A stretch of 64,000 nt of DNA from Laspinema palackyanum D2a. Lineage in GTDB: Bacteria; Cyanobacteriota; Cyanobacteriia; Cyanobacteriales; Laspinemataceae. Made by a program: the position numbers and the translations under genes. This document shows, in pieces, positions 34,156-42,473 of this stretch (the first letter of the stretch is position 1; the number at the start of each line of letters is the position of its first letter). A model generated the notes under the pieces. It saw only the letters and a list, made by a program, of their open reading frames with translations. It was not told the DNA's origin and ran no database searches. The stretch covers positions 1 to 64,000 of the forward strand of contig JAMXFF010000029.1 of assembly GCA_025370845.1 (NCBI GenBank). The letters run 5' to 3'.

Positions 34156-35580
34156 ATGGTGTTAGGAATTCGCTCAGATGATAAATTTGTTGACCCCTTA
34201 ATAAAAACGCTTATGCCATTGATGGGACTGGTCTGGATGACCTGCTGTTTGAGCGGGTTGCTTGCATACAGCCCAGGATTAGGGAATGCCTCCATTGCCC
34301 TGAGAAATCCGCTGTCACTCGAAGTTTTATCCGGTTTGAGTCATCGGTGGGACCTTCCTCACCGGCTTGTCCGAGGCGGTAATGCCTCGGGGAAAAAGCA
34401 CCGCCCTCGGTTGAAATTAAAGGGGGCTTCCGGTGAGCGTCGGCTGTTTGCTCACTTGGCTCAAATCAGCGATCGCCCGGGAAAACACAGCCCAGGTGAC
34501 TCCAGAAACAGGCAAATCTTCACAAAAGCGCTCAACTGGGACAATCGCCTTCAAAAGGGACAATGCGTTGTTAATCCACCTGTAATGAATTCTAGTCCCA
34601 CTAAAGCTTTGGGGCAACAAAATTTTCTCTCAACCCCACCGGACTTGCCGGAGAAAGCTACTCTGATTAGCAGTGGCCCTTCCCAGAAGTCGAAAAAATC
34701 CACCCCGGGAATGGGACAACTTTTGTCTAATTTCTTCCCTGAAAACTCTTTAGATGTAGAAACAAAACCCAGTCTGGACTCATCCGTTCAGGTGAAAGCG
34801 GTCTCCGTTGCCCCTGGTCCCTCTCGCCCCATGACCCGAGTCAACTGGTGGCAGTCTCGCCATCTCTTTGGATTGGGACAAACGGTTTCCTGGTTTGCGG
34901 AGAAAACCCCGAAACCGATTGTCTTCACAAACCCCTCAGAATTTCAAGTTTTGGTTCAGGGATACGAGGTTGCTCAATTACCCGATCGCATCCAAGCGGA
35001 CTTGTTCGCTCACCGGATCCAAGAATGGCTACAGGAGGGCGATCGCGATCCGGCACAACTGACCCCCACCACAGTCAACGGCATTAGAGCCATCCAAGGG
35101 GGCGATCGTACCTTACTCCTGATGTCCGAGGATGTCGTCGAGTCTATCCCCCGTAACCAGGACCTGCTCACCGTGGAATGGACCAATAATCTCCGCAAAG
35201 CGTTAGGCGCTGAACCCTTACCCATCGCCGAAGCACAAGCGCAGATGTACGGGTTAGTCGAGACCCCACGAAAACTGCAGGGAACCGCCTCGTGGTACGG
35301 CCCTTATTTTCACGGTCGTCTCACCGCCAACGGCGAAACATACAACCAAGAGGACATGACAGCAGCGCATCCCTCGTTACCCTTCGATACCTATCTCAAA
35401 GTCAAAAATATTCAAAATGGCAACATGATCATCGTTCGGATTAACGATCGCGGACCCTATATTCCCCCCCGTAATTTAGACCTCTCCCTCGGTGCCGCCA
35501 GGGTTCTAGGCAGCGAAGAAACCGGCGTCATCTCCTATGAAGCCACATTTATGAAACCCACCCCCTCGAAGGCAAAGTGA
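34156..35580 (+). CDS. RlpA-like double-psi beta-barrel protein
   Basis: The 474-residue exported protein ends in an RlpA domain (about residues 380-474): LQGTASWYGPYFHGRLTANGETYNQEDMTAAHPSLPFDTYLKV, IIVRINDRGPY and LDLSLGAARVLG. RlpA proteins bind or cleave denuded glycan strands at septa. The N-terminal hydrophobic segment (TLMPLMGLVWMTCCLSGLLAYS, about 16-37) is a signal peptide or anchor. The middle 300 residues are basic, low in conserved pattern and probably a flexible spacer with a small folded part near 255-345. I chose ATG 34156; an earlier in-frame start would overlap the phzF promoter region. A repeat block follows directly. Confidence 0.85.
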   Translation: MVLGIRSDDKFVDPLIKTLMPLMGLVWMTCCLSGLLAYSPGLGNASIALRNPLSLEVLSGLSHRWDLPHRLVRGGNASGKKHRPRLKLKGASGERRLFAHLAQISDRPGKHSPGDSRNRQIFTKALNWDNRLQKGQCVVNPPVMNSSPTKALGQQNFLSTPPDLPEKATLISSGPSQKSKKSTPGMGQLLSNFFPENSLDVETKPSLDSSVQVKAVSVAPGPSRPMTRVNWWQSRHLFGLGQTVSWFAEKTPKPIVFTNPSEFQVLVQGYEVAQLPDRIQADLFAHRIQEWLQEGDRDPAQLTPTTVNGIRAIQGGDRTLLLMSEDVVESIPRNQDLLTVEWTNNLRKALGAEPLPIAEAQAQMYGLVETPRKLQGTASWYGPYFHGRLTANGETYNQEDMTAAHPSLPFDTYLKVKNIQNGNMIIVRINDRGPYIPPRNLDLSLGAARVLGSEETGVISYEATFMKPTPSKAK

Positions 35581-35584
35581 GTTG

Positions 35585-35965
35585 TTAGGGGAGATAGGGG
35601 AGATGTTCGTAGTAACGACTTCAGTCGTTATCTTAGTTTGTAGTAACGACTTCAGTCGTTACCGCGTTACTTGGCGATCGCCAAGTAACGCACCCATCTG
35701 AGGATCCTCCAGTTCCGAAACGGGCGCTTAAGCCCTTTATCGGGGGGTCACGGCTTTAGGGAAGAAACGACTGAAGTCGTTACTACGAACAGGGGAGTAC
35801 GACTGAAGTCGTTACTACAAACAGGGAAGAAACGACTGAAGTCGTTACTACGAACAGGGGAGTACGACTGAAGTCGTTACTACGAACAGGGAAGAAACGA
35901 CTGAAGTCGTTACTACGAACAGCCTTCCCCATCTTCCCTATCCTCCCCATCTTCCCAATCTCCCC
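35585..35965. repeat. composite AACGAC repeat block flanked by purine and pyrimidine tracts
   Basis: The left part has GGGGAGATAGGGGAGATG and two direct cores (35614, 35645); the middle has the stem GCGTTACTTGGC/GCCAAGTAACGC at 35662-35690 and a core ending near 35760; the right part has inverted cores at 35766, 35798, 35831, 35863 and 35896 at 32-33 bp steps; then comes CTTCCCCATCTTCCC to 35965. The outer tracts are also mirror images. Confidence 0.9.
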
Positions 35966-35972
35966 TCAAGTT

Positions 35973-37520
35973 TTACCCTTCCGAAGACCCTCCCAAACAG
36001 CCGATCGCCTCTAGTAACCCTCGCGCTTTATTCAGAGTCTCTTGATATTCACTTTCAGGGACCGAATCCGCCACCAGACCCGCACCGGCTTGGACAGAAA
36101 CCGTATGTTTGCCATTGCCATTGCTGCGGACCACCATTGTTCGGATGGCGATCGCACTATTCAACTGTCCCTCAAAATCGTAATACCCATACACCCCAGA
36201 ATAAGGACCCCGGCGACAGCCTTCCAACTCATGAACAATCTGCATCGCCCGAATCTTCGGTGCACCACTGACAGTTCCAGCCGGGAAACAGGCTTTTAAT
36301 AAATCCCATGCCGTTTTTTCCGGGTCCAATTCCCCCCGGACATTACTGACAATATGCATCACATGGGAATAGCGCTCAATCACCATTAATTCATCCACCC
36401 GGACGCTTCCCTTAACACAAACTCGTCCCAGGTCATTGCGACCCAAATCCACTAACATGACGTGCTCAGCGACTTCCTTCGGGTCGTTGAGTAAATCTTC
36501 GGCTAAGGCGGCATCTTCTTGGGGGGTTTGTCCGCGCAGTCGGGTTCCGGCGATCGGGCGCACCGTGGCTAACCTGGACCCTTCTGGAGTCAGTTCCGCC
36601 TTGACCATCACTTCGGGACTGGACCCGATAATTTGCCAGTCATCGAAATTAAAATAAGCCATATAAGGCGAGGGATTGATTAACCGCAGGGACCGATAGA
36701 GGGAAAATGGATCGCCCTCATATTCCGCTGAGAGGCGCTGAGAAATGACGACTTGAAAGATATCCCCCGCTTTGATGTAGTCTTTTGCCTTTAAAACGTT
36801 TTTGCAGTATGTTTCCGGGGAAGTATTGCTCGTATAGTGCAACTCTTTCCGTGGGGTGGAATCTGAGGGTCTGGAGGGTGGGGTCCATTCCAACAGGGTG
36901 TCTTTTTTTAACAGGGGTTCCTGGAGTTGCTGGACTAAACCCCGCACGCGATCGCAGGCTTGGTTGTATGCTGATTTCGGATCCAACGTTCGCAAATCTG
37001 CGTAGGCGATCGCCCAAATCTTCCGCTTCACTTGGTCAAACACCAGCAAACTATCCGCCTGCATCCACAATCCATCGGGCACATCGGTTTCTGCTGGCGG
37101 ATAGACTGGCACCCGGGGTTCCATCCACCGAATCAATTCATATCCCCAAAACCCAAATAAACCCCCCACTCCCGGTGGCAATTCGGGTAATTTCACAGGT
37201 TGAATCAACTTCAGACAGTTTTCCAATGCCTCAAACGGATCCCCCTCAAACAGATCCACCTGTCCTGTTCGATGTTTTTGAATGGTTTGGTTATCTTTGG
37301 CTTCCAAAATCCACAGAGGGTCACAGCCGAGAAAACTATACCGGGCCAAGTTTTCGCCCCCTTCAACCGATTCCAACAAAAAGCTATACGGTTGTCCTGC
37401 ACAGACTTTGTACCACGCTGAGACAGGGGTATCCAGATCGGCCACCCATTCTTGGTAGACGGGGACAAAATTACCTTGTTTGGCGAGTTCAGTAAATTGA
37501 GAAAAATCTGGAAAAATCAT
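35973..37520 (-). CDS. trpE: anthranilate synthase component I
   Basis: The 515-residue enzyme converts chorismate and ammonia (from glutamine through TrpG) to anthranilate, the first step of tryptophan synthesis. The N-terminal domain carries the feedback site LLESVEGGENLARYSFLG (tryptophan-binding LLES). The catalytic chorismate-binding domain starts near residue 235 (YCKNVLKAKDYIKAGDIFQVVISQR) and contains IGSSPEVMV, RPIAGTRLRGQ, HVMLVDLGRNDLGRV, FPAGTVSGAPKIRAM and VQAGAGLVADSVPE. The length fits TrpE. trpG is not adjacent. The gene lies between two repeat blocks. Confidence 0.95.
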   Translation of the reverse strand: MIFPDFSQFTELAKQGNFVPVYQEWVADLDTPVSAWYKVCAGQPYSFLLESVEGGENLARYSFLGCDPLWILEAKDNQTIQKHRTGQVDLFEGDPFEALENCLKLIQPVKLPELPPGVGGLFGFWGYELIRWMEPRVPVYPPAETDVPDGLWMQADSLLVFDQVKRKIWAIAYADLRTLDPKSAYNQACDRVRGLVQQLQEPLLKKDTLLEWTPPSRPSDSTPRKELHYTSNTSPETYCKNVLKAKDYIKAGDIFQVVISQRLSAEYEGDPFSLYRSLRLINPSPYMAYFNFDDWQIIGSSPEVMVKAELTPEGSRLATVRPIAGTRLRGQTPQEDAALAEDLLNDPKEVAEHVMLVDLGRNDLGRVCVKGSVRVDELMVIERYSHVMHIVSNVRGELDPEKTAWDLLKACFPAGTVSGAPKIRAMQIVHELEGCRRGPYSGVYGYYDFEGQLNSAIAIRTMVVRSNGNGKHTVSVQAGAGLVADSVPESEYQETLNKARGLLEAIGCLGGSSEG

Positions 37521-37572
37521 AAAGTCTTGATGTTGCCGGAGGATGGGGGAGGATAGGGGAGATGGGGTTCAT

Positions 37573-37738
37573 GTTCGTAGTAACGACTTCAGTCGTTACC
37601 GCCTGTCCTGGCGGACGCCATGACAGGCACTCTTTTGGGCTTAAGCACCTGTTTGGGGACTGGATGCTTTGCCGACAAAGGGGCGTGACTTGGCATAAGC
37701 CAAGTCACGCGGTAACGACTGAAGTCGTTACTACAAAC
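37573..37738. repeat. 166-bp composite inverted-repeat element, copy D
   Basis: This is the same element as 38560-38725 but in reverse orientation. It has outer GTTCGTAGTAACGACTTC ends, an inner stem with CTGTC/GACAG at the left and GCGTGACTTGGC/GCCAAGTCACGC at the right, and the core GTTTGGGGACTGGATGC (mirror of copy E). A purine tract (37540-37565) precedes it. The remaining 37740-37968 holds no gene. Confidence 0.9.
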
Positions 37739-37968
37739 ATGAACTCCCCATCTGCTCTTTTTTATGTTCCCAAAACAATGGCTAACTGCTCATTGCCAAA
37801 AAACTTTGAGCAATTAGCAATTAGCCATTAGATGTCAGATTAAAAAACGTTACACAAACATTGCAGGCGATCGCAAGTCGGGTTTCCTCAAATGTTAGGG
37901 GACCCTGACTCGGAACTCACGGCACAAGGCTGGTTCTTCCTGTGCGATCGCCTAGAAATGCTTGGGAT

Positions 37969-38397
37969 TTACGGATCGTAAGGCTTCTTACCGCTGAACT
38001 TGATTTTTGCAGGTTGGGGGTTATCGCCAATCTTGCGATCGTTCTTGCCGTAGTAGGCACGACCTTCGTTCACTTTTTCAGGGAAGACACCATCTTTGGG
38101 ATGGAGATACTCGGTTTCACCACTGGCATAAACCCGGTAAATCTTATAGTCTTCGATTTTGGGCTTGAACTTGGTCCGGAACTGGGTTCCCAATGCGAGG
38201 CAGTGCTCTTTGCGAGGCAGGTAGAGGAGGTTTTCCCCTGCGTTCATCACAGCAGCGCCACCGCTAGGCATTTCAAACACTTGCTCTTTGGAAGAGGTCC
38301 AGGTGATTGCGTATTTTTCTTCCACAAGCGCTTTGCTGAGCAAACCGCCAGTGCTGCCCCCAAATTTTGGGGCTTGTCCTTTCAAGGTTTCTGCCAT
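37969..38397 (-). CDS. psaD: photosystem I subunit II (PsaD)
   Basis: The 142-residue stromal subunit of photosystem I forms the main ferredoxin docking site and steadies PsaC. It matches the family over its whole length: [91 protein letters not shown]. Length and ends are normal, in contrast to psaE in this window. The start is ATG 38397 with GGAG about eight bases upstream. It is a single gene between repeat blocks. Confidence 0.98.
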   Translation of the reverse strand: MAETLKGQAPKFGGSTGGLLSKALVEEKYAITWTSSKEQVFEMPSGGAAVMNAGENLLYLPRKEHCLALGTQFRTKFKPKIEDYKIYRVYASGETEYLHPKDGVFPEKVNEGRAYYGKNDRKIGDNPQPAKIKFSGKKPYDP

Positions 38398-38559
38398 ATC
38401 TTACTCCGGATATTTTGAAACAATTTTTAGGGCATCGTACCACTGACATTGCCTGCTCCTACAGATTTCGTAAGGATCTGTAACAGTTCTTTAGATTTGG
38501 GTCGTTTGGTGTTGGTTATTGGTGATCTGTAGAGCAGGTTTGGGGCCGATGGGCTCTAT

Positions 38560-38725
38560 GTTCGTAGTAACGACTTCAGTCGTTACCGCGTGACTTGGCT
38601 CTCGCCAAGTCACGCCCCTTTGTAGGCAAACCATCCAGTCCCCAAACAGCCGATTAAGCCCACAAGGGTGCGTGTCATGGCGATCGCCATGACAGGCGGT
38701 AACGACTGAAGTCGTTACTACAAAC
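38560..38725. repeat. 166-bp composite inverted-repeat element, copy E (empty-site form)
   Basis: Outer ends are GTTCGTAGTAACGACTTC and its inverse; inner stems are GCGTGACTTGGC/GCCAAGTCACGC (left) and TGTCATGG/CCATGACA (right). The core reads CCAAACAGCCGATTAAGCCC, which is the unbroken form of the sequence interrupted by the 185-bp insertion in copy F. Confidence 0.92.
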
Positions 38726-38801
38726 ATGGACCCATCTCCCCTTTGCGAGTCTTTGTGAACCCACCTGACCCTAATCATACAGAATTTGTCCGGGGTCCAA
38801 T

Positions 38802-39164
38802 GTTCGTAGTAACGACTTCAGTCGTTACCGCGTGACTTGGCTCTTGCCAAGTCACGCCCTATTGCAGGTAAAGTATCCAGTCCCCAAACAGCCGCTTAAG
38901 CCCTAGCCCTGTCAAGGTGATAAATTTAATGACGAAAAATCGTTATTTCCTGTAGGGGCGCTTCGAGAAGCGCCTGTCCAAGAGGTAAACTTGATGATGA
39001 AAAATCGTTATTTCCTGTTGGAGTAAATGCTTGCGCCCCTGGGGCGCAAGCATTTACTCCAACAAATCAATACACCTTGACAGGGCTACCGCTTAAGCCC
39101 ACAAGGGTGCGTGTCATGGCGGATGCCATGACACGCGGTAACGACTGAAGTCGTTACTACGAAC
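38802..39164. repeat. composite inverted-repeat element, copy F, interrupted
   Basis: The ends and inner stems match copy E. The 363-bp length equals 166 bp plus a 185-bp insertion and a 12-bp target duplication, so the original element had exactly the size of copies D and E. Confidence 0.92.
38904..39088. mobile_element. 185-bp miniature inverted-repeat element nested in another repeat
   Basis: The ends are a perfect 16-bp inverted repeat, TAGCCCTGTCAAGGTG at 38904-38919 and its complement at 39073-39088. The flanks are a 12-bp direct duplication, CCGCTTAAGCCC, at 38892-38903 and 39089-39100. The element has no coding capacity. Inside are two copies of GAAAAATCGTTATTTCCTGT, a hairpin of the TGTAGGGGCG family (38951-38980), and a 47-bp palindrome with 23-bp arms (about 39018-39064). 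A 12-bp duplication would suit an IS4-like transposase acting in trans. Confidence 0.88.
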
Positions 39165-39184
39165 AGGAAAAGCATTCTCCCTTA

Positions 39185-41233
39185 CTAGCGAATCGGTGTC
39201 CGGCGATTGCGGGAACTGCCGGAGGACCGATCGCCTTTTGAAGATTTGCTTTTACTGCGGGGATTGGGGGTGACTTCGGAGGTGCTGTCTGTGGCGATCG
39301 GGATGGTGAAATGAAACTGACTGCCGCAATCTTTCCCCCCAGATTTAGCCCAAATTTGCCCTCCCCAGCCGGTGACGATTTGCCGACAGATGGCTAATCC
39401 TAGGCCCGTGCCGCCGGTGGAACGACGCAATGCACCTTCTTCTTGGTAAAAGCGATCGAAGACGGTTTCTAGCCGATCGCTGCTAATCCCTCGTCCCGTA
39501 TCCGCCACTTTGACCTCCAGTTCCCGATCGCCTCGGGGTTGGGCCAAAATGGTCACTTTTCCCCCGGAAGGCGTAAATTTACAAGCATTATCAATCAGTT
39601 TGGAAAGCACCTCCACCAACCACTCCCCATCGGCACGCACCAAGGGCAAATCCTCGGGAACTTCTAGGGTCAAGGTGGGTAAGGCTCCCGCTTCACTGTT
39701 GGCTCGGGTGCGAACGCTACTGATGGCTAAGGACAGGCATTCGTGCAAGGGTAGGACTTCTGTATTCCATTCCACTCGTCCGCTTTCTAGGCGCGATAGG
39801 GTCAGAAAATCTTGCACCAGGGTCCGCATTCTTTCGGCATCGTCTAGGGCGGTACTGAGCATGACTTGCCGCAGTTCTGGGGGCATATCGGGGTCGGAGG
39901 CGAGACTTTCTAGGCAGACTTGAATGGTGGAGAGGGGGGTGCGGAGTTCATGTCCGGTAATGGCAATTAGGTTGCTGCGGGTGCGATCGAGGGCGGCGAG
40001 TTGTTCGTTCAAGTCTTCTAAGTTGGCGTAAGCTTCCGCTTGCAGGGTGGCGACTCCAACTTGGGTGGCGATCGCCTCGACCATTGCCAGTTCCTCTGCA
40101 TCCCACTCTCTGCACTCACAGCCACAGTGGTGCAATTCGACCATTCCCACCAGTTGATTCTGATACAGCACGGGCACCATTAACCAGGATTCAATCTCCC
40201 ACTCCTGGACTAAGGTCATCAAGCGCTTAGATCCGGTAATCCGGGTATCGGTCCTAATGTTTTCCACGGCGACTCGTTCCCCAGAGGCGACGACTTCCTG
40301 AAACAGGGGATTCTCCTGCAAGGGCCAAACTTCTCCGGTGAGGGACTTGACCGAGCGCCCTAAAAATTCATAGGCGATCGCCGCTTCTTGATCCGTGGCT
40401 TTGCAGCGATAAATTAAACACCGACAAACGTCCAGCGCGCCACCTAGTTCTCGCACGGCCACTTGGAAAATATCCGCCGGATTCAGGGATTGGCGAATGG
40501 CGGTGGTAATGGAGTTCACTAACCTTTCCCGACGCTCCTGCGCGGCCATTGAGCGATAGGTTTTGACTAATTTATGTTGGCCCGCCTGTAGGTAAGTGAC
40601 CAACCGTTGCACAAAGGGACCGGGGTCTACATCCTGGAATCTGGCTGCTGCTTCCAGGGCCTTGTCGGTTTCCCTCAATCGATAGGTGGCGATCGCCTGT
40701 TCGATCTTCTCCTCCAACTCTGGCCGATACACCCGCACTCGCTCTAACAATAACCGCGCCACGATACTCGAAACCTGGCGGTCAAAGGTCCAAATTCCCT
40801 CAAACCTTCTGGATTGATCCATCGATGGCAGATCCGATGCCTTCACCGGAACTACCTCTTTTTCACGACAAACCAAACAAGTGGAATAGTTCGGCGCAAG
40901 CACCACCAAGTGCCACTCTTTCGCTAACCCATCATCCGGTTCAAAGGCGATCGCCTCCTGGATCTGTGAACTATTTTGAAATTCCGTTTCCGGTGCCGCC
41001 AGGACATACACTTGATCCGTCTTGTTGCTGATCCGTCGATATCGGTGTGCTTCCTGACGATAAAATCGCTCCCGTTGGAAGCAGGCAATCACCAACGCTG
41101 GCTCCACCCCCGCTAGGACTTGATCTTCCATCGCATGGGATAGTGCGGTTAAAGAAGACTTGAAATAAATTTGAGTTCTCAGCAGGGGCAAGGCGTGCAG
41201 CAACTCTTCCAGCACCGAAGTAGGAATGCTCAT
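39185..41233 (-). CDS. DICT-GAF histidine kinase
   Basis: The 682-residue sensor kinase has an N-terminal DICT domain (about residues 15-155; LLRTQIYFKSSLTALSHAMEDQ, YVLAAPETEFQNSS, WHLVVLAPNYSTCLVCREK), a sensory module found near photoreceptors and GAF kinases in cyanobacteria. A GAF domain follows (about 240-390, with CRCLIYRC and a cysteine cluster ELHHCGCECREWDAEE), then a coiled coil, the HisKA box ITGHELRTPLSTIQ with the phosphorylated histidine, and the HATPase boxes (KLIDNACKFTPSGGKV, VKVADTGRGIS, GGTGLGLAICRQIV). The C-terminus is basic and serine-rich. It has no membrane segment. Its response regulator is not nearby. Confidence 0.93.
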   Translation of the reverse strand: MSIPTSVLEELLHALPLLRTQIYFKSSLTALSHAMEDQVLAGVEPALVIACFQRERFYRQEAHRYRRISNKTDQVYVLAAPETEFQNSSQIQEAIAFEPDDGLAKEWHLVVLAPNYSTCLVCREKEVVPVKASDLPSMDQSRRFEGIWTFDRQVSSIVARLLLERVRVYRPELEEKIEQAIATYRLRETDKALEAAARFQDVDPGPFVQRLVTYLQAGQHKLVKTYRSMAAQERRERLVNSITTAIRQSLNPADIFQVAVRELGGALDVCRCLIYRCKATDQEAAIAYEFLGRSVKSLTGEVWPLQENPLFQEVVASGERVAVENIRTDTRITGSKRLMTLVQEWEIESWLMVPVLYQNQLVGMVELHHCGCECREWDAEELAMVEAIATQVGVATLQAEAYANLEDLNEQLAALDRTRSNLIAITGHELRTPLSTIQVCLESLASDPDMPPELRQVMLSTALDDAERMRTLVQDFLTLSRLESGRVEWNTEVLPLHECLSLAISSVRTRANSEAGALPTLTLEVPEDLPLVRADGEWLVEVLSKLIDNACKFTPSGGKVTILAQPRGDRELEVKVADTGRGISSDRLETVFDRFYQEEGALRRSTGGTGLGLAICRQIVTGWGGQIWAKSGGKDCGSQFHFTIPIATDSTSEVTPNPRSKSKSSKGDRSSGSSRNRRTPIR

Positions 41234-41911
41234 TTATCTTGTCTTTATTTCCAGTGTAGGCAACAACGATTTGTAATCTGCACGGCAATGTTCAGGCGGT
41301 CCCGGTATTGCCGAAACTGTAATATTTTCCCTATAACAACGTTATCGCACCATGCGCCGACTACCGCCACACTGCTGCGAGATTGCCCAAAAAAACGCCG
41401 TATTTCAGATTGTTGATTGAAAATTAAGAATTTCTTTCCCAAAATTAGGTATAAATTCTCATCTCTTTCCTTTCATTTACCCCAAATTTAACCCCAAAAT
41501 GTAAATCAAGCCCTGAACAAAATCAAGAGCAGTTATTTCATATCCTCTGGGTTTGTACTAAGGACTTGCTATATTTTCTTCTCTTCTATAGCCACTTTAA
41601 ATTCTAAATACAGATTTTTTTTCAAAGGAGTGGGAGGAATAGTTTAATTCATTGAGAATAGATAGATTCGCCCTACCACTTAAACGGTTAATCTTACCGG
41701 AAAATTCAACCTATTTAATATTTAATCAACCCATTAAAAACCCAATCAAGGAACGTCAACGGATAAACCAATGCCGACCCACAGATGATTTGAGGGAACG
41801 TCCCCAGTCGCTCGCCCTAACCCTAAAACCGAGCGCGACTTGATAATTAACCGCCAACGCTCCGGATGGGATCAAAGCAATCCAATCCTTATTCTGAATT
41901 CTGAATTGCCG
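41234..41911. other. intergenic region without a clear gene
   Basis: These 680 bp lie upstream of the DICT kinase and downstream of the small RHH gene. An A/T-rich part at 41400-41740 contains no convincing promoter pair or structured RNA that I can name. Short open frames here have neither ribosome sites nor protein-like composition. Confidence 0.35.
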
Positions 41912-42091
41912 CTAAATTTTCGCCGGGGATGAGGGTGGAGGCGGAATTTTCCCATCGTTATTGGCTCCTTCTACAGCTTTCTCGATAATAAATGCGGCCA
42001 AGTTAGCCACAGGCCGTCCTTGACTGTCAGCCCAACGTTCGAGGGCATCATAGACGGCATCGGGAAGGGTTACATGGACTCGTTTACTCAC
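41912..42091 (-). CDS. small ribbon-helix-helix (CopG/Arc-type) DNA-binding protein
   Basis: The 59-residue product reads SKRVHVTLPDAVYDALERWA and continues DSQGRPVANLAAFIIEKAVE. This is a standard ribbon-helix-helix: a beta strand (RVHVTL), then two helices joined by GRPVAN. A proline-rich tail follows. The start is GTG 42091, as a stop lies a few codons upstream in frame and no ATG exists. Such proteins act as plasmid copy-number or partition repressors, or as antitoxins. The gene is divergent from the coiled-coil gene at 42474, with six phased TTAAGGACA repeats between them. It probably binds there, though this is inference. Confidence 0.72.
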   Translation of the reverse strand: MSKRVHVTLPDAVYDALERWADSQGRPVANLAAFIIEKAVEGANNDGKIPPPPSSPAKI

Positions 42092-42220
42092 GGTTTTGTC
42101 TCGATGTCAACAGTTTCATGATACATCGTGGGAGCTACAATGGACGTTAACTTGACAAATAGGGAACCAATCTGCTTCGGTGAGGTACCCTATTGTGATA
42201 AACTAGCCATTAAGGAAAAA

Positions 42221-42255
42221 CCGCGCCCTGTCCGGCAAGACAGAACGCGGGGAAA
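42221..42255. promoter_or_regulatory. imperfect hairpin upstream of the iterons
   Basis: CCGCG and CGCGG arms, with CTGTC/GACAG inside, frame a short loop. It lies between the two divergent genes and could be an attenuator or terminator-like stem in the longer of the two leaders. No T-run follows on either strand. Confidence 0.35.
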
Positions 42256-42376
42256 TGTTAAGCCTAACCGCTTATTCAAGCCACGGATAGGGGATCAAAA
42301 TCATTTGAAACTCTCAGGTCTAACCACACTGAGGTTCTTAACGCACAAGGACCATTCTCGTATTTCACAAGAACAG

Positions 42377-42470
42377 TTAAGGACAGTTAAGGACAATCCA
42401 GAACCGTTAAGGACAATCTAAGGACAATCCAGAACCGTTAAGGACTATTAAACTTAAACTATTAAGGACA
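42377..42470. promoter_or_regulatory. six phased TTAAGGACA direct repeats (iterons)
   Basis: Copies begin at 42377, 42387, 42407, 42418 (CTAAGGACA), 42438 (TTAAGGACT) and 42462. Steps are 10, 20, 11, 20 and 24 bp, so most sit on the same face of the helix. Two longer units include AATCCAGAACC. The cluster ends three bases before ATG 42474, so bound protein would block translation or transcription of that gene; it resembles iterons or a partition centromere. Confidence 0.7.
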
Positions 42471-42473
42471 ATT

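Noticed and set aside
42128-42421. Plus-strand open frame of about 97 codons upstream of the DUF3102-like gene
   Set aside because: Its end runs through the iterons and its translation has no protein-like pattern; the region is better explained as a regulatory region between divergent genes.
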